This document shows, one piece after another, positions 61,025 through 64,000 of a stretch of DNA of 64,000 bases. This DNA comes from Pasteurellaceae bacterium (GTDB lineage: Bacteria > Pseudomonadota > Gammaproteobacteria > Enterobacterales > Pasteurellaceae): NCBI GenBank assembly GCA_900756155.1, contig CAAEJV010000036.1:132532-196531 (forward strand), given 5' to 3'. Below the pieces are notes generated by a model. It saw only the letters and a program-made list of their open reading frames with translations, was not told where the DNA came from and did no database searches. Each line of letters opens with the position of its first letter. Positions within the stretch are counted from its first letter, which is position 1. A program made the position numbers and the translations under genes.

Positions 61025-62395
61025 TTAACGCATTGTGACAAATTCTTCTGAACCTGTTGGGTGAATTGCCACCGTATTATCAAAGTCTGCTTTAGTTGCA
61101 CCCATTTTGATTGCCACCGCAAAACCTTGAATCATTTCATCCACACCAAAACCAATGCCGTGTAAGCCTACGATTTTTTCTTCTTTGCCGACACACACTA
61201 ATTTCATTCGGCAAGGTTGACGATGTTCAGTCACCGCGGTGTACATTGCGGTGAAAGAGGATTTATACACTTTCACATTTTCTTCGCCATATTGCTCAAT
61301 CGCTTGCGGTTCAGTTAAACCCACCGTACCAATTGGCGGATGGCTAAACACAACCGTTGGCACAAGGTTGTAATCTAAATGCTCATTCGGTTTGTTATTG
61401 AATAAACGCTCAGATAAACGACGACCTGCTGCCACGGCAACTGGTGTTAATTCAATACCACCTTCGATAATATCACCTACCGCATAAATGCCAGGTACGT
61501 TTGTATTTTGATATTTATCGACAATAATTTGTCCGCGTGAATTGGTTTTCACACCGGTTACTTCAAGATTAATCACATCCGTTGCCGGTTCACGACCAAT
61601 CGCCCAAATTAACGTATCCACTGTAGTTTCACGGCCATCTTGTAATTTCAAGGTAAGCGAACCATCCGCATTTTTAACCACTTCTTCAGGCAACGCTTTA
61701 GTATGTAATTGGATACCATCTTGTTCTAACACTTCAACTAAGGTTTCGACAATCAATGGATCTTGATTACGCAATGGAGCATGTTGGCGCACAAATAAAT
61801 GGGTTTCGCTGCCTAAGCTATTTAAAACACCCGCTAATTCAACTGCAATATAACCTGCGCCTACTACTGCGACACGTTTTGGTAATTCATTTAAAGCAAA
61901 TACACCATTTGAATCAATCCCATATTCTGCGCCTTTTACCGCAGGAATACTCGGACGGCCACCCGTCGCAATTAAGATATGATCTGCAGTCACTAATTCT
62001 GTTGAACCATCTGCATAGCTCACTTCAATCGTTTTCGCATCTTTAAAACGTGCAAAACCATTTAGAACATCCACGTTATTTTTCGCTAACACATTATTGT
62101 AAGACGCATGAATACGACCGATGTAAGCTTGACGGCTCTCGACTAATTTCGCGTAATCAAACTTTTTCACTTCTACATCAAAACCATAAGCAGGTGCATA
62201 GTTATTAATGGCTTCTGCCACTTGTGCGCCATAGAACATCACTTTTTTCGGTACACAACCTACATTCACACAAGTGCCACCGAGGTGTTTTGCTTCAATA
62301 ATTGCACATTTTTTGCCATAGCTTGCCGCACGGTTAATTGAAGCAATCCCACCGGAGCCGCCACCGATCGCAATATAATCATAATGTTTAGTCAT
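61025..62395 (-). CDS. gor: glutathione reductase
   Basis: A 456-residue flavoenzyme keeping glutathione reduced with NADPH. The FAD-binding GGGSGGIASINRAA is followed by the redox disulfide GGTCVNVGCVPKK. The NADPH site is GAGYIAVELAGVL. The dimer-interface histidine and glutamate are in the C-terminal HPTGSEEFVTMR. ATG 62401 and ATG 62395 are both possible. 62395 is chosen because AAGGAT is then eight bases upstream (only two from 62401), giving MTKHYDYIAIGGG. Gor supplies reduced glutathione, also used by Gsp elsewhere in the window. Confidence 0.97.
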   Translation of the reverse strand: MTKHYDYIAIGGGSGGIASINRAASYGKKCAIIEAKHLGGTCVNVGCVPKKVMFYGAQVAEAINNYAPAYGFDVEVKKFDYAKLVESRQAYIGRIHASYNNVLAKNNVDVLNGFARFKDAKTIEVSYADGSTELVTADHILIATGGRPSIPAVKGAEYGIDSNGVFALNELPKRVAVVGAGYIAVELAGVLNSLGSETHLFVRQHAPLRNQDPLIVETLVEVLEQDGIQLHTKALPEEVVKNADGSLTLKLQDGRETTVDTLIWAIGREPATDVINLEVTGVKTNSRGQIIVDKYQNTNVPGIYAVGDIIEGGIELTPVAVAAGRRLSERLFNNKPNEHLDYNLVPTVVFSHPPIGTVGLTEPQAIEQYGEENVKVYKSSFTAMYTAVTEHRQPCRMKLVCVGKEEKIVGLHGIGFGVDEMIQGFAVAIKMGATKADFDNTVAIHPTGSEEFVTMR

Positions 62396-62458
62396 TTTCA
62401 TTATCCTTTTTTACTCATTGGAATTTTGCTCTATTGTGCCTAAATGTGAATAAGAAGG

Positions 62459-63319
62459 CTATAAATTAGTGTAATTGGAATTGTCTATACTCGGTCTAAT
62501 CAATAAATATGTCCAATCTAAATGGCGAAAAAACCAATATTTTTCACGATAATACAAGCTGTCATTTTTATTATCCCAAGGCTTCTGTGTGGAGCTATAA
62601 TGAATAATAATTGGTTCAGTGCTTAGATTAACAAATTTATCGCTGTACTTTCTTTTTATTAATTCAATGTAATGAACCTGACAATTCTCATTTAAACTAT
62701 AATATTTTGCTTTATCTCTCAAAAGAATATTTAAAATACATTGGTCGCCAAACAGGACTTTATCAGAGAACTTCTCTGCAAGCGTAAGTAATATATCAAC
62801 CAAATGATTTTCTCGCCATTTCACGGTATCAATGAGCAATACACCGCTATTAAAATAATTAGTTGAAACATTCGCATCTAGATAGGGAAAAGAAAAGTTG
62901 TCCCAGGCACAATAATCTTTCACTACACCAACAGGCGCCCCCTCAAGATCACTATAATAAAAGTCAGCTAACGAACCATTTACAATAATATCTGCATCTA
63001 AATACAACACACGCTCTTGATTAATGAGGTTTGGGATCAATAGCCTATAATAGCTACTTGATGAAGAAATATGCGCTAAGGTTTTATAATTTTTAAAAAC
63101 ATCATCAGAAATATGTACCGGAAAAAGCTGATATCCCATTTTCCCCAGCTTCAGCTGAATGCCTTCAAACCATTCCTTAGGAATATCATTATGTAATACA
63201 TAAAAATTAACACATTTATTATGATAACAAATAGATTTAATCAAGGTTTCTAAGTGTGGTGTGTATTTTGCATCAACAGCAAACGCAATATTCATATAAT
63301 CATTAGTTGAATTGGACAT
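62459..63319 (-). CDS. family 8 glycosyltransferase, lipooligosaccharide type
   Basis: A 286-residue retaining galactosyl- or glucosyltransferase of GT8 (LgtC/RfaJ-like). The start NIAFAVDAKYTPHL is the nucleotide-sugar strand, RVLYLDADIIVNGSL carries the DxD metal motif, and NYFNSGVLLIDTVKW, GDQCILN and IIHYSSTQKPW are family signatures. It probably extends the outer-core oligosaccharide. AGGAA precedes the ATG. It is A+T-rich relative to gor and has no uptake sequences, as does the adhesin gene downstream. Degenerate TTTAAG/TTTAG repeats (63333-63356) lie just upstream. Confidence 0.87.
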   Translation of the reverse strand: MSNSTNDYMNIAFAVDAKYTPHLETLIKSICYHNKCVNFYVLHNDIPKEWFEGIQLKLGKMGYQLFPVHISDDVFKNYKTLAHISSSSSYYRLLIPNLINQERVLYLDADIIVNGSLADFYYSDLEGAPVGVVKDYCAWDNFSFPYLDANVSTNYFNSGVLLIDTVKWRENHLVDILLTLAEKFSDKVLFGDQCILNILLRDKAKYYSLNENCQVHYIELIKRKYSDKFVNLSTEPIIIHYSSTQKPWDNKNDSLYYREKYWFFRHLDWTYLLIRPSIDNSNYTNL

Positions 63320-63390
63320 GTTCGATTCCTAGGTTTAAGTTTAGTTTTAGTTTAAATCATCAAATGACATTAATAAATATTATTCATAAA

Positions 63391-63414
63391 AAAACCCAGC
63401 CGAAGCTGGGTTTT
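63391..63414 (-). terminator. terminator of the adhesin gene
   Basis: AAAACCCAGC and GCTGGGTTTT form a 10-bp stem; on the reverse strand the loop is the stable TTCG tetraloop, followed by TTTATG. It lies 24 bases past the adhesin stop. Confidence 0.92.
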
Positions 63415-63438
63415 TATCTATTTTAAAGGAAAGTTAAA

Positions 63439-64000
63439 TTACCATTGGTAACCGATACCTACAGAGCCACCTACGTCGCCTTGAGTATTCGCATTACCTT
63501 GAAGTTTAAAGATAACTTTACCATTGTCACTTGAACGTGAGTATCCTACAGCCAATGCATTTTGACCTTTGAAAGTACCTGCTGAAGCTGCAACCATTGA
63601 TTTACCTGGTAAGTAAACTTGTGGTAAACCAGCCGCAGCATTCGCACCAGCAATACCCGCACGACCTTCTTTACGAGCCTTATGAATATCACCTTGGATA
63701 TTTGTGAGGCTGCCACGTAATTGATCTACGTTAACTGCATCTGTACCATTCTTACCTGGCGCAACGTTAGTGATAGTTTTACCACCTGCGTCAATACCGC
63801 CTTTGGTCACACTTGGTCCATTATTGATGGTAATACCATCTTGATTTACAGTTGTATCACCAATTTTGATACTACCGTTATTATCAAGCTCGATATTGTT
63901 TGCAAGATTCACATCTAAACCTTGACCATCTGCAGCTTTAGTCACACGAATATTTTTCGCTGTGGTTGAGGTTGTTGCGCCACCTTTCACATTTAAGTTA
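63439..64000 (-). CDS. trimeric autotransporter adhesin (YadA-type), C-terminal part only
   Basis: The frame is open to the window edge, so only the last 187 codons are present; the GTG at 63990 is internal, not a start. The visible part has head/stalk repeats (DNNGSIKIGDTTVNQDGITI, GKTITNVAPGKNGTDAVNVDQL), a short coiled coil, and the YadA membrane anchor (GIAGANAAAGLPQVYLPGKS, then strands ending SVGIGYQW). Three copies assemble a 12-strand barrel in the outer membrane and display a fibre for adhesion. Hia/Hsf-like proteins of Haemophilus are relatives. Length and head type cannot be judged from here. Confidence 0.93.
   Translation of the reverse strand, partial: NLNVKGGATTSTTAKNIRVTKAADGQGLDVNLANNIELDNNGSIKIGDTTVNQDGITINNGPSVTKGGIDAGGKTITNVAPGKNGTDAVNVDQLRGSLTNIQGDIHKARKEGRAGIAGANAAAGLPQVYLPGKSMVAASAGTFKGQNALAVGYSRSSDNGKVIFKLQGNANTQGDVGGSVGIGYQW

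Noticed and set aside
63333..63356. Phase-variation repeat tract before the glycosyltransferase
   Set aside because: Units are irregular (TTTAAG, TTTAG, TTTTAG, TTTAAA), not a true tandem tetranucleotide tract, so slipped-strand switching is unlikely at present.
1..64000. CRISPR arrays, prophage, integrases, transposases or toxin-antitoxin pairs
   Set aside because: Looked for throughout; no regularly spaced direct repeats, and no proteins of these families were recognised.

Overview
The window is a compact, gene-dense gammaproteobacterial chromosome segment. It is almost certainly from a Haemophilus of the H. parainfluenzae / H. influenzae group. The nine-base core of the Haemophilus DNA uptake signal, AAGTGCGGT or its complement, occurs more than forty times by eye, where chance predicts about one. 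Gene content and several local gene orders (acrR-acrA-acrB, priA-trmB-yggL-napFDAGHBC, pfkA-lipoprotein-yaaA-dprA beside leuABCD, ybaB-recR-topB-secG, mutY-yggX-mltC) are those known from Haemophilus. A B12-dependent metH, a bifunctional glutathionylspermidine enzyme and a sucrose-type PTS permease favour H. parainfluenzae or a relative over H. influenzae; this species call is inference. I see no prophage, insertion sequence, CRISPR array or rRNA operon.

Layout. 1-3.3 kb: 5' end of rpsB with a structured leader, a SAM methyltransferase, the tryptophan permease mtr with an operator-like palindrome over its -10 box, and the lipoprotein protease loiP. 3.4-8.4 kb: acrR-acrA-acrB efflux operon. 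8.5-12.9 kb: ftsN, priA, trmB, yggL. 13.1-19.5 kb: complete periplasmic nitrate reductase operon napFDAGHBC. 19.5-25.8 kb: gsp, a SPOUT RNA methyltransferase, pssA, psd (phosphatidylethanolamine synthesis) and fklB. 25.9-31.8 kb: two lipoproteins, proB, folA, pfkA, yaaA, and dprA with a near-ideal competence regulatory site. 31.8-37.6 kb: leucine operon with a leader peptide (leuL) and attenuator, a miniature inverted-repeat element between leuA and leuB, and a YciI-like gene between leuB and leuC. 37.7-42.7 kb: metH, an AT-rich orphan membrane protein, a small lipoprotein. 42.7-49 kb: PTS permease, tRNA-Leu, secG, topB, recR, ybaB and a membrane metallophosphoesterase. 49-52.2 kb: sdaA and sdaC (serine use) with a CRP-like site, then tRNA-Asn and tRNA-Phe. 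52.3-55.3 kb: mltC, yggX, mutY, rpmE. 55.3-61 kb: a FepA-type siderophore receptor with a Fur-like box, a preQ1-I riboswitch followed by yhhQ and an MFS transporter, and yafJ. 61-64 kb: gor, a family 8 glycosyltransferase, and the C-terminus of a YadA-type adhesin that runs off the window.

The most informative signals are regulatory and lie outside the long reading frames: the preQ1 riboswitch, leuL with its attenuator, the competence (CRP-S) site of dprA, the TrpR-like operator of mtr, and inverted pairs of uptake sequences serving as transcription terminators. Several start codons were moved downstream of the longest frame on the basis of Shine-Dalgarno spacing or family length; each case is stated. 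All family assignments come from reading motifs and remembered family features, not from a search.
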